A stretch of 64,000 bases of DNA from Butyrivibrio sp. XPD2006 (GTDB lineage Bacteria > Bacillota > Clostridia > Lachnospirales > Lachnospiraceae), in the NCBI RefSeq assembly GCF_000420865.1, contig NZ_ATVT01000016.1, forward strand, positions 33,686-97,685, given 5' to 3'. The position numbers and the translations under genes are program-made. Each line of letters starts with the position of its first letter. The first letter of the stretch is position 1. This document shows positions 45,705 to 56,000 of the stretch, piece by piece. Below the pieces are notes generated by a model, which was not told the origin of the DNA, did no database searches, and saw only the letters and a program-made list of their open reading frames with translations.

Positions 45705-47135
45705 TCACAATCCGTTTCTCATAATCTCCCCGGCAAGATACCAAAGGAACTTTATGTTAGTGACAAAGTAGCGTTTTATCAATCTTTCAGGATCCTGAAA
45801 CAGCCTGTAAAGCCATTCAAAACCAATCTTTTGAATCCATTCAGGAGCGCGTTTAATGGTTCCGGCATGGAAGTCGAAGCCTGCGCCAACTCCCATCATA
45901 ACTCCGTTTATCTTACCTTCATGAGCCTTCATCCACTTTTCCTGTTTGGGAGCCCCAAGCCCAATCCAGATGATATCAGCTCCGGAAGCATTTATCATTT
46001 CAACGTCCGCCTCATCTTCCTCATCAGTGAGTTCCCTGAAAGGCGGTGAATACATGCCTTTTATAACAATTCCCGGATACTTGATCTCCAGGTGTGCTCT
46101 TAGAGCATCCAGAGTCTCCTGAGTTGATCCATAAAAGAAATGAGTAATCTTCCCATCTGTAGTATCTCTGAACATGTGCATCATAAAATCGGGTCCGGCC
46201 ACTCTATCAGCACCAATTAGGCCTTTCTTCTTCTGAAGTTTAGCAATAGGGGTTCCGTCAGGAAATGTGAATGCAGCACCATTTAGCACTTCTGCATATT
46301 CCTTGCTCTCCCTTGCCATGACAGTGGTATGAACATTGGAAAAACAGATGTAGTGACCCTTAAGCTCATCCAAATGCCTCATAACATGGAGCACAGCTTC
46401 CTCAACTCTGGCAATTGAATAATTCACTCCAAACAGCCTGAATTTATCCCTCCTTACAAATGCCGGAATTGACGCGCGATGTGCAACCTCTGTCACTATG
46501 CCTGAGTGCACATCATAACTAAGAGCATTCAGACTGCAATACGTTCTGATTCCAAGTCGCTCTGCAGCACCAATCACACCCTCAATTTCTTCTCTGCTCG
46601 CCCCTCGGGTAAGAACCATTACATCATCGAATCCGCCTTCTTGAAACATGGTATCCAGACCATGCTCATCCGGGAATGGCGTGTGTAACATAAGCGTATT
46701 GGGTCTGCTTCCATCACCATACTTCCCTATATGATACCTTCGATACAACATCCTCAATGTGTAGCCAAGAACAATACTGAATGTGAAAAACATTCCCATA
46801 ACAGCTCTTGACACCTGTACACTTCTCTGAACAACATAGAGATAGATTAGTGACAGCAAAGCCAATGTTAACCGACTTCTTACAACTGTAACCAGGTTTT
46901 CTAATGGATCCTGTTTAAAAATTGAAGTTTTTTTGTTATCATACAGCAGATAAATAATGACATGAAAAAGACAAACTGTAATAATTATGTAAACATACAG
47001 TCCTTCATAGATTTTATGCCATAAAAAAGCTTCTCCTCTAAACCTCAGAAAAAGTGCCAACGCCATGGAAGCTACTAAGGCAATCTCATCTATTATAAAT
47101 ACTCTTCTTATCGGATAACTAACTTTATTTTTCAT
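45705..47135 (-). CDS. WecG/TagA/CpsF-type glycosyltransferase with membrane N-terminus
   Basis: A 476-residue fusion. The first 140 or so residues contain four to five membrane segments like those of polyprenyl glycosylphosphotransferases. They are followed by a nucleotide-binding-like middle part and a C-terminal WecG/TagA domain (CFSNVHTTVMARE, FPDGTPIA, GLGAPKQEKWM and GAGFDFHAGTIKRAPEW). TagA-type enzymes add N-acetylmannosamine or related sugars to lipid-linked intermediates. The usual family is about 240 residues, so the extra half is notable. A close relative is encoded at 51.6 kb. Confidence 0.92.
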   Translation of the reverse strand: MKNKVSYPIRRVFIIDEIALVASMALALFLRFRGEAFLWHKIYEGLYVYIIITVCLFHVIIYLLYDNKKTSIFKQDPLENLVTVVRSRLTLALLSLIYLYVVQRSVQVSRAVMGMFFTFSIVLGYTLRMLYRRYHIGKYGDGSRPNTLMLHTPFPDEHGLDTMFQEGGFDDVMVLTRGASREEIEGVIGAAERLGIRTYCSLNALSYDVHSGIVTEVAHRASIPAFVRRDKFRLFGVNYSIARVEEAVLHVMRHLDELKGHYICFSNVHTTVMARESKEYAEVLNGAAFTFPDGTPIAKLQKKKGLIGADRVAGPDFMMHMFRDTTDGKITHFFYGSTQETLDALRAHLEIKYPGIVIKGMYSPPFRELTDEEDEADVEMINASGADIIWIGLGAPKQEKWMKAHEGKINGVMMGVGAGFDFHAGTIKRAPEWIQKIGFEWLYRLFQDPERLIKRYFVTNIKFLWYLAGEIMRNGL

Positions 47136-47162
47136 GTCCCCGCCAAAACTTTAAAACTTAAC

Positions 47163-47204
47163 AAAAACATAGAGAAGCGTCCTGCTAATGCATACCCTTC
47201 TCTA
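47163..47204 (-). terminator. Probable terminator after superoxide dismutase
   Basis: The eight-base arms TAGAGAAG (47170-47177) and the complement (47197-47204) enclose a 19-base loop. On the minus strand they are followed by TGTTTTTG. The long loop makes this a moderate candidate. It lies between sod and the downstream WecG-type gene. Confidence 0.5.
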
Positions 47205-47255
47205 CATTTTATTTGCTCAATATTTTATCATATTTCCTATGGAAAAGACACTTAA

Positions 47256-47873
47256 TTATCCTATTGTTTTCTCATATCTTTCGGATACAATATTCCAATC
47301 AAGAACTTCCCAAAATGCTTTTACATAATCTGCTCTGAGATTCTTGTACTTAAGATAGTACGCATGCTCCCAAACATCCAGTGCAAGGATCGGTGTTCTG
47401 CCTGTTCCCTCGCTGATTGGATTATCCTGATTGGGAGAAGCAGTTACATAGAGATTTCCATCCTTGTCAGCTGAAAGGAATGACCATCCTGATCCAAACT
47501 GACCTATTGCAGCCTTTGAAAGCTTGTCAATTACTTCATCAAGGCTTCCAAAAGTTTCATTTATCTTGTCAGCAAGTTTGCCTGTAGGCGCTTTTGCTGC
47601 ATTGGGTGAGAATGAAGAAAAATAGAGGTTGTGGTTGTAATATCCACCACCCTGATTGCGAAGGCCCTTGCGCAAAGTCTCATCTGCAACTGAGTCAAGA
47701 CCTGCCAAAACCTCTTCAGCAGACTTATCAGCAACACCTGCCTTCTCAGCCAGTTCATTGAACATCTTGGTGTACGCTGCGTGATGCTTGCCATAATGTG
47801 TTTCCATAGTAAGCTGATCAATGTGTGGTTCAAGTGCATTCATTTCGTAATTTAATTTAGCCTGTTCAAACAT
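47256..47873 (-). CDS. sodA: Fe/Mn superoxide dismutase
   Basis: Detoxifies superoxide in the cytoplasm. At 205 residues it is normal length. The metal ligands are visible in HYGKHHAAY near 26, GGYYNHNLYF near 78, and LDVWEHAYYLKYKNLR near 165. The metal cannot be assigned. It has a GGGAG site and lies between the SGNH partner gene and a WecG-type gene, in the same direction but with larger gaps (63 and 120 bases) than its neighbours. It is probably its own small unit inside the glycan locus. Confidence 0.95.
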   Translation of the reverse strand: MFEQAKLNYEMNALEPHIDQLTMETHYGKHHAAYTKMFNELAEKAGVADKSAEEVLAGLDSVADETLRKGLRNQGGGYYNHNLYFSSFSPNAAKAPTGKLADKINETFGSLDEVIDKLSKAAIGQFGSGWSFLSADKDGNLYVTASPNQDNPISEGTGRTPILALDVWEHAYYLKYKNLRADYVKAFWEVLDWNIVSERYEKTIG

Positions 47874-47936
47874 GGTATTCTCCCTTCTGAATCCTTAGAT
47901 TCAATAAACACATAAAGCACTTAAATACATTTTACA

Positions 47937-49010
47937 TCAGTAAATATAATTAATCAGATAATTTTCCTCTTTATCCAAATAATCTTTGGCATTATCAGAA
48001 GTTATTCTTCCTTCATTATTGCTAATGCTCTTCAATATATATGAGCTCACCCAATCAACATAATGAACTGCGTCATCATAGTACCTCGGATCTTCAATAA
48101 TATCCGTGTGGTCATTAAACGAGTAGATTTCTATGTTATCCTGCTCAAGCATCATTTCAACAGCGATTCTCTCTGCCTGAAGGGATTTCAACAGGTTTCC
48201 TTCAACATAGAGTTGCTTATAATGATAAATACTGCATGGGGGAACATAATATACAAACCTTGTATCCGGGTATTCTTTCGCTACATCAACAATGTTTTGC
48301 GCTACATTCTCCTTTACATTTTGGATTTCAAACTCATCAAGTTCAGGCTGATCGATTCTATGCTCCAGTGGTATAGCATCCTTCTCAGCCCAAGATCCAT
48401 CTGTCAGCTGCATTTCATCTTGATTCAAATTTTCCGTGGTATCAAGACTCTGCACTCCGCCTTCAATCCCTTCAATTCTCGCTTTAATCATTGGATAACA
48501 ATAGCCAAATAGGACTTCTTTATTGAGAACATACTTAACATCATCAATATAACTGTCGTTATACAGATATGTTGGATATTCGGATATATCAGATCTGCGA
48601 TGATCCTTGTCCTGATACAGCTTTGATATAAAAAGACTGCATAGCACAATACCGGTCTCAGGCTTTGACCTCATGGCTCTTTCGATGCCTTCTCCCGTCT
48701 CTTTAAAGGTTCCGCCCGAATAGATCATTTTTACACTTTTTGTATTAAACAATGAGTCAAACTCTGAAGTATTAAAGCCCCTGCTAACAGATATTCCCGT
48801 TATTACCGCATCATAATCAAAATGTCTTGCAACTCCATCATTTATATATCTCTCAACAGTCTCAGGCCTTACATAATAATAATCCCCACGTGGTGAATGA
48901 TAGTGGAAAAAAGGATCTAAATAAATTATGATCCCTGCATGAATGCTCAAAAGCACTGTCACCAAAATCAAGATGAAGACAATATTTCTTTTAGACAAAT
49001 CTCTCACCAT
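47937..49010 (-). CDS. SGNH-like partner of MBOAT (third pair)
   Basis: About 357 residues from the ATG at 49010; a TTG at 49019 is possible. A single anchor helix leads into YLDPFFHYHSPRGD, the same element found in the homologue at 20.2 kb. The nucleophile block is ITGISVSRGF, and DDAVHYVDW near the end supplies Asp and His. It begins inside the stop region of the MBOAT gene, so translation is coupled. The likely role is completing O-acylation at the outer face. Confidence 0.78.
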   Translation of the reverse strand: MVRDLSKRNIVFILILVTVLLSIHAGIIIYLDPFFHYHSPRGDYYYVRPETVERYINDGVARHFDYDAVITGISVSRGFNTSEFDSLFNTKSVKMIYSGGTFKETGEGIERAMRSKPETGIVLCSLFISKLYQDKDHRRSDISEYPTYLYNDSYIDDVKYVLNKEVLFGYCYPMIKARIEGIEGGVQSLDTTENLNQDEMQLTDGSWAEKDAIPLEHRIDQPELDEFEIQNVKENVAQNIVDVAKEYPDTRFVYYVPPCSIYHYKQLYVEGNLLKSLQAERIAVEMMLEQDNIEIYSFNDHTDIIEDPRYYDDAVHYVDWVSSYILKSISNNEGRITSDNAKDYLDKEENYLINYIY

Positions 49011-49015
49011 CCATG

Positions 49016-50461
49016 TCAAAAATTGAAGTAAATAAACACTGTCACTCCTCCAAGAGAAATAATGGATAAAAAGAGCAACAACGCAGCCGCCAACGAAGTT
49101 CCAATACCGGCTTTTATTTCCTTTTCAATGTTATTTTTATGGTTTAAGCATATGCTCAATCCTGCAACCAAAAACATGAGGGCACAAATATGTGGCATTT
49201 TAGCATATAAACCATTTAGATGCAGAATGTCGAAAACAAAGGCTCTTCCCGGAAGAGAAAAACAATCAATCAGCTCTTTTCTGACAGAGAGATTTTCCAT
49301 CTTGATCATTCTGAGAACGAGTTGAATCCATTGACTAACACTGTCCGCCCTAAAGAGCAGCCATAATACGTTGACAACAGTGAATGTGATAAGCCATTGA
49401 AAAACCACGTGCATCCTATTGTAAAACCTACCAAACGCTCTGGTAAGCATATTGGCCAATCCATGTAAAATTCCCCACAAATAGAATGTCCAGTTGGCAC
49501 CATGCCAGATTCCGCTTATCAAAAACACTATAAAAATATTCAGGTATGTTCTTACATTTCCTTTTCTGTTCCCACCAAGCGGAATATATATGTATTCCCT
49601 CAAAAATCTTGTCAGAGTCATGTGCCATCTCTTCCAAAAGTCTATGATTGAAACAGCCTTATATGGTGAGTTGAAATTCATAGGAAGCGCGATGTTAAAT
49701 GTTCTGGCAATTCCTGTAGCCATGTCACTATATGCACTAAAATCGAAGTATATCTGGAAAGTATACGAAAGCATCACAAGGAAAATTTCAAGTGCTGTCA
49801 AGCTCTCCACGCCACCATTCCAAGCCAGATTCACACACTTCGCAAATGTATCAGCCAGAAGCACTTTTTTAGCAAGACCAAATATGAACAGCACAAGCCC
49901 CGAGTATAGATTCTCAGCATTTGGACGCTTCTTAGATTCATCTCTAAATTGAGGTATCAGCTCTCTGTGAAGAACAATTGGTCCTGCGATCAATTGCGGG
50001 AAGAAAGAAACAAATAACGCATATTCCAGAAAATTGTAATCCGTTGTTTCGTCTTTATACGAATCTACAAGGAAAGAAATCTGCTGAAATGTAAAAAAAC
50101 TGATTCCGAGAGGCAAAACTATTTCAGTGATCACAAAGTTCTGATCAAATGCACTATTAATGCAGCTCTTGAAGAAATTAAAATACTTAAAATAAAAGAT
50201 ACATGCAACATTTAATGCTATTCCAAGTAATAATAATGTCTTGCTATTTTTCAAAATGATCAGCCTGGATATTATAAAATTCAATACTATGCTACTTACT
50301 ATAACCAAAAGATACCAAGGATTAAAATATCCATAAAAAACCAAGGACATGCAGGTCAAAACCATCATTGATATCTTTTTGCTGTAATTAGCTACTGTAA
50401 AATACAGGCACAATGTAATAGGATAGAACGCGAGGATAAATATATAAGAGTTGAATAGCAT
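49016..50461 (-). CDS. MBOAT family O-acyltransferase (third pair)
   Basis: A 481-residue polytopic acyltransferase starting MLFNSYIFILAFYPI. The active-site motif is IWHGAN followed by FYLWGILHG, with PLGGNRKGNV before it. It is complete. It lies directly after an acyltransferase-3 gene (no gap) and overlaps its SGNH-like partner, so three acyl-transfer genes are consecutive here. Confidence 0.93.
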   Translation of the reverse strand: MLFNSYIFILAFYPITLCLYFTVANYSKKISMMVLTCMSLVFYGYFNPWYLLVIVSSIVLNFIISRLIILKNSKTLLLLGIALNVACIFYFKYFNFFKSCINSAFDQNFVITEIVLPLGISFFTFQQISFLVDSYKDETTDYNFLEYALFVSFFPQLIAGPIVLHRELIPQFRDESKKRPNAENLYSGLVLFIFGLAKKVLLADTFAKCVNLAWNGGVESLTALEIFLVMLSYTFQIYFDFSAYSDMATGIARTFNIALPMNFNSPYKAVSIIDFWKRWHMTLTRFLREYIYIPLGGNRKGNVRTYLNIFIVFLISGIWHGANWTFYLWGILHGLANMLTRAFGRFYNRMHVVFQWLITFTVVNVLWLLFRADSVSQWIQLVLRMIKMENLSVRKELIDCFSLPGRAFVFDILHLNGLYAKMPHICALMFLVAGLSICLNHKNNIEKEIKAGIGTSLAAALLLFLSIISLGGVTVFIYFNF

Positions 50462-51565
50462 TTATAATTTTCTCTTTTCTTTTGGCATAATCATTTCAAG
50501 TTTTCGTATTATTGGCATTTCAACAAAGCGCGTCAATATAAAAGATATCCCAAGCAACACACCAAGGCTTACCAAAAACCTGATGATCACTTGAAACCTC
50601 CCCGAATAACCAATATACCTGTTGTAAAAATTCAACCATATAAACTGAAAGAGATAAATCCCGAATGAGTACTTTCCAAATATTGAAAATATTGGATTAT
50701 CTATAGCTTTAACTGTGTGTATAAACTGGCTAAGAATAATAATGAAAAACCATAAACCAAACATATCAGTTCTGGATAACAGGAATATACTACCAGCTCC
50801 ATTTATTTGCCCGTATAAAGCAATTAATCCAAATAGCAACAATGCATAAGACAACACTGCACGTTTGTCTATTTCAATATCCCTGATTCGTTTCATTGCA
50901 AAATAGAGTATTATTCCGAGTAAATATACCCAAAACTGGGCAAAAGGACTGAATGTATACCGATACCCTTCATAAATATTCGGATCCCGATCAATTGGCA
51001 GAATATGTGCCAAACCTAAATTTAAGAAAGGCATAACAATATATGCTGTAACTGAAACAATTAATGATTTCTCTAAGGAATCAATATACTTATATATAAA
51101 TGGTGAAACCAAAAAGAATAGCCAGAGGCATCCCAAATACCACTCCACTCCCAAAATACTATCAGCATAATGCGGAAACAGACCATGAACCATTAGAATA
51201 TGAGCAATAATGTTTTTAACAGACACATGTCCTTCATTACCAAGCCAATATGTACTCCATGATCCTGTAACCATACTGATCAAAACCGCCAAATAGTACA
51301 TTGGAGCCAATCTCAAAAGCTTTTTGACATACCAGTACATTGAACCTTTTAGCGTTACATTACGAGGTGATTCGAAAAAACTTTCCAAAGACTTAAAAGC
51401 AAGCATTCCGGATATCACAAAAAACATTTGGACTCCCCTTGCTCCATCATCGCCTATTTTTCCAAATATCCCCGGTAATTCTCCGCCACCGGCATGTGCA
51501 AACGTCACTGCAATTATTGCTATCCCCTTGAAGGCATCAATATAGCCCACTTTTTTTTCTTTCAT
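50462..51565 (-). CDS. Acyltransferase 3 family protein (OafA/YrhL-like)
   Basis: A 367-residue membrane protein with ten to eleven helices. The N-terminal YIDAFKGIAIIAVTFAHAG carries the family's catalytic His, and FFVISGMLAF is the second standard motif. It O-acetylates exported glycans or peptidoglycan, taking acetyl from the cytoplasm. There is no attached SGNH domain. It sits between a WecG-type gene (25-base gap) and the third MBOAT gene (no gap). Confidence 0.9.
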   Translation of the reverse strand: MKEKKVGYIDAFKGIAIIAVTFAHAGGGELPGIFGKIGDDGARGVQMFFVISGMLAFKSLESFFESPRNVTLKGSMYWYVKKLLRLAPMYYLAVLISMVTGSWSTYWLGNEGHVSVKNIIAHILMVHGLFPHYADSILGVEWYLGCLWLFFLVSPFIYKYIDSLEKSLIVSVTAYIVMPFLNLGLAHILPIDRDPNIYEGYRYTFSPFAQFWVYLLGIILYFAMKRIRDIEIDKRAVLSYALLLFGLIALYGQINGAGSIFLLSRTDMFGLWFFIIILSQFIHTVKAIDNPIFSIFGKYSFGIYLFQFIWLNFYNRYIGYSGRFQVIIRFLVSLGVLLGISFILTRFVEMPIIRKLEMIMPKEKRKL

Positions 51566-51590
51566 TTCCCCCCTCTGGCTTTATCCTTCT

Positions 51591-53048
51591 TCACTTGGCA
51601 TTAATTTTATTTACAAGCAAATACCAGAAAAACTTAACGTTCGTCACAATATATCTCTTATAAAGTCTAACCGGATCCTTGAATAATCTGTACAGCCACT
51701 CAAGACCTATCCTGCGTATCCATTTAGGCGCTCTCTGAATAGTTCCGGCATGGAAATCAAAGCCTGCGCCTACCCCCATCATCACAGCATTTATCTGTCC
51801 TCTGTGTGTATTCATCCACTTTTCTTGCTTGGGAGCGCCTAACCCTATCCAGACAATATCTGCTCCGGATTCATTTATTCTTCTGACATCTTCAGCATCT
51901 TCTTCTGGAGTTAAAGGTCTAAAAGGAGGCGAGTAAAATCCTCGCACATCCAGTCCCGGAAATTTCCTTGCTATTCTTGCTTTTAATGATTCTATAGTTT
52001 CCTCTGTGGAACCATAGAAATAATGAGAGACCCCAGTGTATTGAGTATCCCTGAACATATTTTCCATGAAATCAGGGCCGGCCACACGTTCTACTCCCTG
52101 ATAACCTTTTTTCACCTCCAACCCGGCTATTGGTGCGCCATCAGGGAATACATATGCAGCACCGTTGAGTACATCGGCATAATCTTTATTCTCACGCGCC
52201 ATGACAGTAGTATGAACATTGGAAAAGCAGATATACTCCCCCTTCAAGTTATCCAAATGATCAATTACATGATGAACAGCTTCTTCAATGCGGGATATGC
52301 AGAATCTTACACCGAATAATTCAAATCTCTCTTTTCTAATATAGCCCGGAATTGTTGCATACTCACTGATGTCCGTTATGATACCCGGCCTTACCTGATA
52401 GCTTCCGGTACGTAATGTCACGTAGGTCCTTATTCCTTTTTCTTCCAACGCCTTGAGAGCTTCATTAAGCTCACTGTCAGATACATTATCTTTGAACAGG
52501 ATAATGCCTTCACAACCTTCAACATTAACAGCTCTGTCAATAGCTTCAACATCAATATTTGGGAGATGGACTTCAAATACCTTAGCCGATCCCGGCATTC
52601 CCCATTTTTTAATACAAACATGTCTGTACAGCATCCTAAATATATATCCGAATACTGTACTGAAAGTGAGAAACAGTCCCATGACAATTCTGGATGTCAG
52701 CACTGAACTCTGAGTAATATAGAAATATACTATAGAAAGAATAATCAGCAGAAAGCGGTTCTTAACAACTGCAATAAGATTGTCAACGGGATCCATTTCA
52801 ACTACACTGGCTTTTCTAAGATCATTGAAGAAATATATGGCTATCTCCAGCAAAATTGCCGAAATAAGCATATTCACATATATTCCAAGGCTGAAATCAG
52901 CCCAATTGATAATTGCCTTAAATCTTATAACAATCGCTAAGAAGAATGCCCCTAGAATAGACGCCATATCCACAGCAAATGTATAACGAACTATATGATT
53001 CTTTTTCGAATTATTCTGATTCCTTTTTATGCTTAAATTCTTATCCAT
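51591..53048 (-). CDS. WecG/TagA/CpsF-type glycosyltransferase with membrane N-terminus (second copy)
   Basis: A 485-residue paralogue of the protein at 45.7 kb with the same layout: membrane N-terminus, middle domain, and C-terminal TagA-type domain with CFSNVHTTVMAREN, FPDGAPIAG, GLGAPKQEKWM and FDFHAGTIQRAP. The catalytic half is highly similar between the two, and the N-terminal half is looser. Two copies suggest two different acceptor or donor sugars, or two polymers. Its start overlaps the end of the polymerase-like gene by eight bases. Confidence 0.92.
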   Translation of the reverse strand: MDKNLSIKRNQNNSKKNHIVRYTFAVDMASILGAFFLAIVIRFKAIINWADFSLGIYVNMLISAILLEIAIYFFNDLRKASVVEMDPVDNLIAVVKNRFLLIILSIVYFYITQSSVLTSRIVMGLFLTFSTVFGYIFRMLYRHVCIKKWGMPGSAKVFEVHLPNIDVEAIDRAVNVEGCEGIILFKDNVSDSELNEALKALEEKGIRTYVTLRTGSYQVRPGIITDISEYATIPGYIRKERFELFGVRFCISRIEEAVHHVIDHLDNLKGEYICFSNVHTTVMARENKDYADVLNGAAYVFPDGAPIAGLEVKKGYQGVERVAGPDFMENMFRDTQYTGVSHYFYGSTEETIESLKARIARKFPGLDVRGFYSPPFRPLTPEEDAEDVRRINESGADIVWIGLGAPKQEKWMNTHRGQINAVMMGVGAGFDFHAGTIQRAPKWIRRIGLEWLYRLFKDPVRLYKRYIVTNVKFFWYLLVNKINAK

Positions 53049-56000
53049 CTATAAGGTTTCCATCTATTCCATAATATTGAACACTTATTACATTTCCTGC
53101 ATCATCATATTCGATCCTATATGCAGAATACTCACCATCCATGATCAGGGGCTCTCCATCACTGTTGAACTTACCCTCATAGATAAGTCTTCTTTGGTCA
53201 TCATATTCTCGCCTGATCTCAATATATCCTTCACTGGTATCAAGGCCAAAGTACATAGTAGAAATATTATCACCAAAATCATCATATGACTGAACAATCG
53301 CAGCATATCCTTGCTCTAAGAGCATCAGGTTTCCCTCTGTATCATAATATGATTCAACAACCATGTTACCCTTTTCATCATACTGTCTCTCGATTCCGGC
53401 ATATCCGGACGAAATAATAGTAGGATTATCATTGTCATCGAGATATGTAATCCTAGTTTGATGGCCCGCATCATCATATTCAAACCTGCATCCTGAATAT
53501 CCGGCCTCAAGTTCAAGTCTGTTATCATTCTCATCATAATATGCTTCATATACAATCTGGTCTTTATCATTAAATTCATACCGAATAGCAGAGTATCCTA
53601 CGCTAATAATAACCGGTTTGCCTTCACTATTATAATATCTTACGCACAATGGTCTGCCCCATACATCAACATCCAGACTATAAGCGGCAAATCCGCTTTG
53701 ATTAGTCAATGGCATACCATCTTCTCCATAATAACTCTCATAAATCATATGATTAAGTTTATCGAATTTTCTATGGACTTCAGCATATCCATTCAAAGAT
53801 GTAACAGGAGAATTGTCAGTATCATAATATCTAATTACAATTGCATTTCCCTTTTTGTCATAATCAAATTCATATGCAAAAACACCTTCAGGTGTTAAAA
53901 CTTTGTTTCCATTAAGATCATAGTATTCTGAACGTGCTACCCTTCCATCAGAATTATATGTTGAATGTATGTCATAACTAGGAGTATTGGTGATACTCAT
54001 TGAGCCAACTTTCAAATTGACATCACTAGAAGGTTCTACAATAATTGTATAATTATCTCCGCGAGAATCAAACACCGTCTCGTAGTCAAGTGTTCCATCC
54101 TCTCTAAAATCTCTCAGGTATACATCTTTTGATGATTCAGTTCCGTCTGAAGGCATAAAGATGATTCTAACCGCAACATCATCGTAAATATTTTTGTAAT
54201 TAGTTATCATCATTTGTGCATTTAAAGTGTAACTTCCCTTATAGACTTTATTATTCGTTGATTGTATCCGGCGCAAATTAATATCTACCTGATACTCTTT
54301 TATACCTTGAGTTAATAAAGCTGGTCGCGGAATAATTTCTGTCTCACCCAAAGACTCAATCTGGAGAGTTACCGCATCCTGCTCTGTATCAAATTCGATG
54401 TCATACCTTATAACACCATCTTCAGAAACATCTTCATTGCCATAAATCTTTGACACTTCCCCATCCACAGAAAGAATAGTTACTTTTGCAACATCTCCAG
54501 TAAGAGGCTTAGATGTATCAACTCCTATTTCTCCCATCACATCAACATGCCCTGCAGAAACAGAAATCGAATCGGAATTATAAACGTAACTCACATCGAG
54601 CTGCTTTTCCTGATAAAAGTATGCGGCCACATGATAGCCGGCATTCTGAAGAGCTGTAATAACAGAGTGATCCGTAGTGTATACAGCTGAATACTCAGAA
54701 ATACGGGCATAAACTGCGCCTTTTGAAAACAAATCCCAGGAATTGACATCAATATCAGTAATAATCGTGCAATCAAGTTTTCTTACCAGATCATCTCCAG
54801 AACATATTGTCTGCTTAATTCCTTTGAACTTTCCCACGTATTTTTCTGTGAGAACATCTGCATAAACAGGACATTCATTTGTATCCAGAATAAGCTGAAC
54901 AGCTTTGCTATCTGCTTCAAGTCTCTCTGATACATTCTCATACTCCATAGAATCAAAGATTGTCCTTGTTGTAGAAAAAGCAAACGGTAAAATAACCATT
55001 ATTACCCCTGCAATGCCAACAGCTACAACAACCTTATTTGCATTCTTTTTCACTAATGGCAAAACATCAATAATATTGCCTTCATTATCAAATCCATCAG
55101 CGAATGGCAAGTATAGCAGTGGATTATAAGCGATTTGTGTAAAATGATGTTCTTCAAAAGAGTGAACTGAAATTAATACAGCAGCCAGAATAATAAATAT
55201 ATTTCTGCCTTTTACTGCCTTACGCTGTATTACTATCCAAATGAAAAGTATGCATACAGCTGCAATCAAACCATATCTAACAAGAATGTTGATATATGAT
55301 GAATCCAGATAATTGTATGCATCGACATTATTGATTCCGGGTTCTCCAGTGCCGATTAATTCAATATTTTTACCCAGCAGGGTTATACTATGCTCTATCA
55401 ATCCCTTATGAGTCATGGCCACTCTCTTATGTAACAGGTCATCAACCCTGACAGCCCACGAAGCCTCTTTGCCGTAAAAGAAAGCCAGTAGCAGCTGAAT
55501 AGCCGCCATAAGCGGAATCAATACGTATAGCGCACCTTGTGCAACAATTCGGATTATCCCAGGCATTTCTAATCTGTTCGCTTTCTTTTCACACCAAAAA
55601 ATTCCGACAATTGCCATGCATAGCATTGCTGAAACAATGGCCGACGTTTTTGACCCAAAGTAAAAATATGCAAGCAAAAGCGACAGGAGCGACATGATAT
55701 GCGTAACTAATGTTGGACAAGCTTTCCCAAGTATCATAACTCCCAGGCACACAAACAAGGCTAAACTAGCCGCATCTGTCGGATAGCTCATCCCCATAGT
55801 AGAACGAATTCTCTTCACTTCAACATATACAGTATTAATACTTGGATCGATGGCAAATGAATAAAGAAAGGTATAAAAAATAGTAGCAACAGCTATAACA
55901 CCGGTAATTTTGATGACCTTTTTCAGATTCACCCCTATACTTCCGGCAGCAAGCATTCCAAGATATTTCAATTCATCGTAGCCGTTCAGACTTGATAAAA

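Noticed and set aside
47874..47936. Hairpin TGAATC/GATTCA as operator of the superoxide dismutase gene
   Set aside because: The 6-base arms are short and AT-rich, and no promoter boxes could be placed with confidence.
53044..53976. CRISPR-like or noncoding tandem repeat
   Set aside because: The period is coding (about 96 bases, 32 codons), units are diverged, and there are no identical repeats with spacers.
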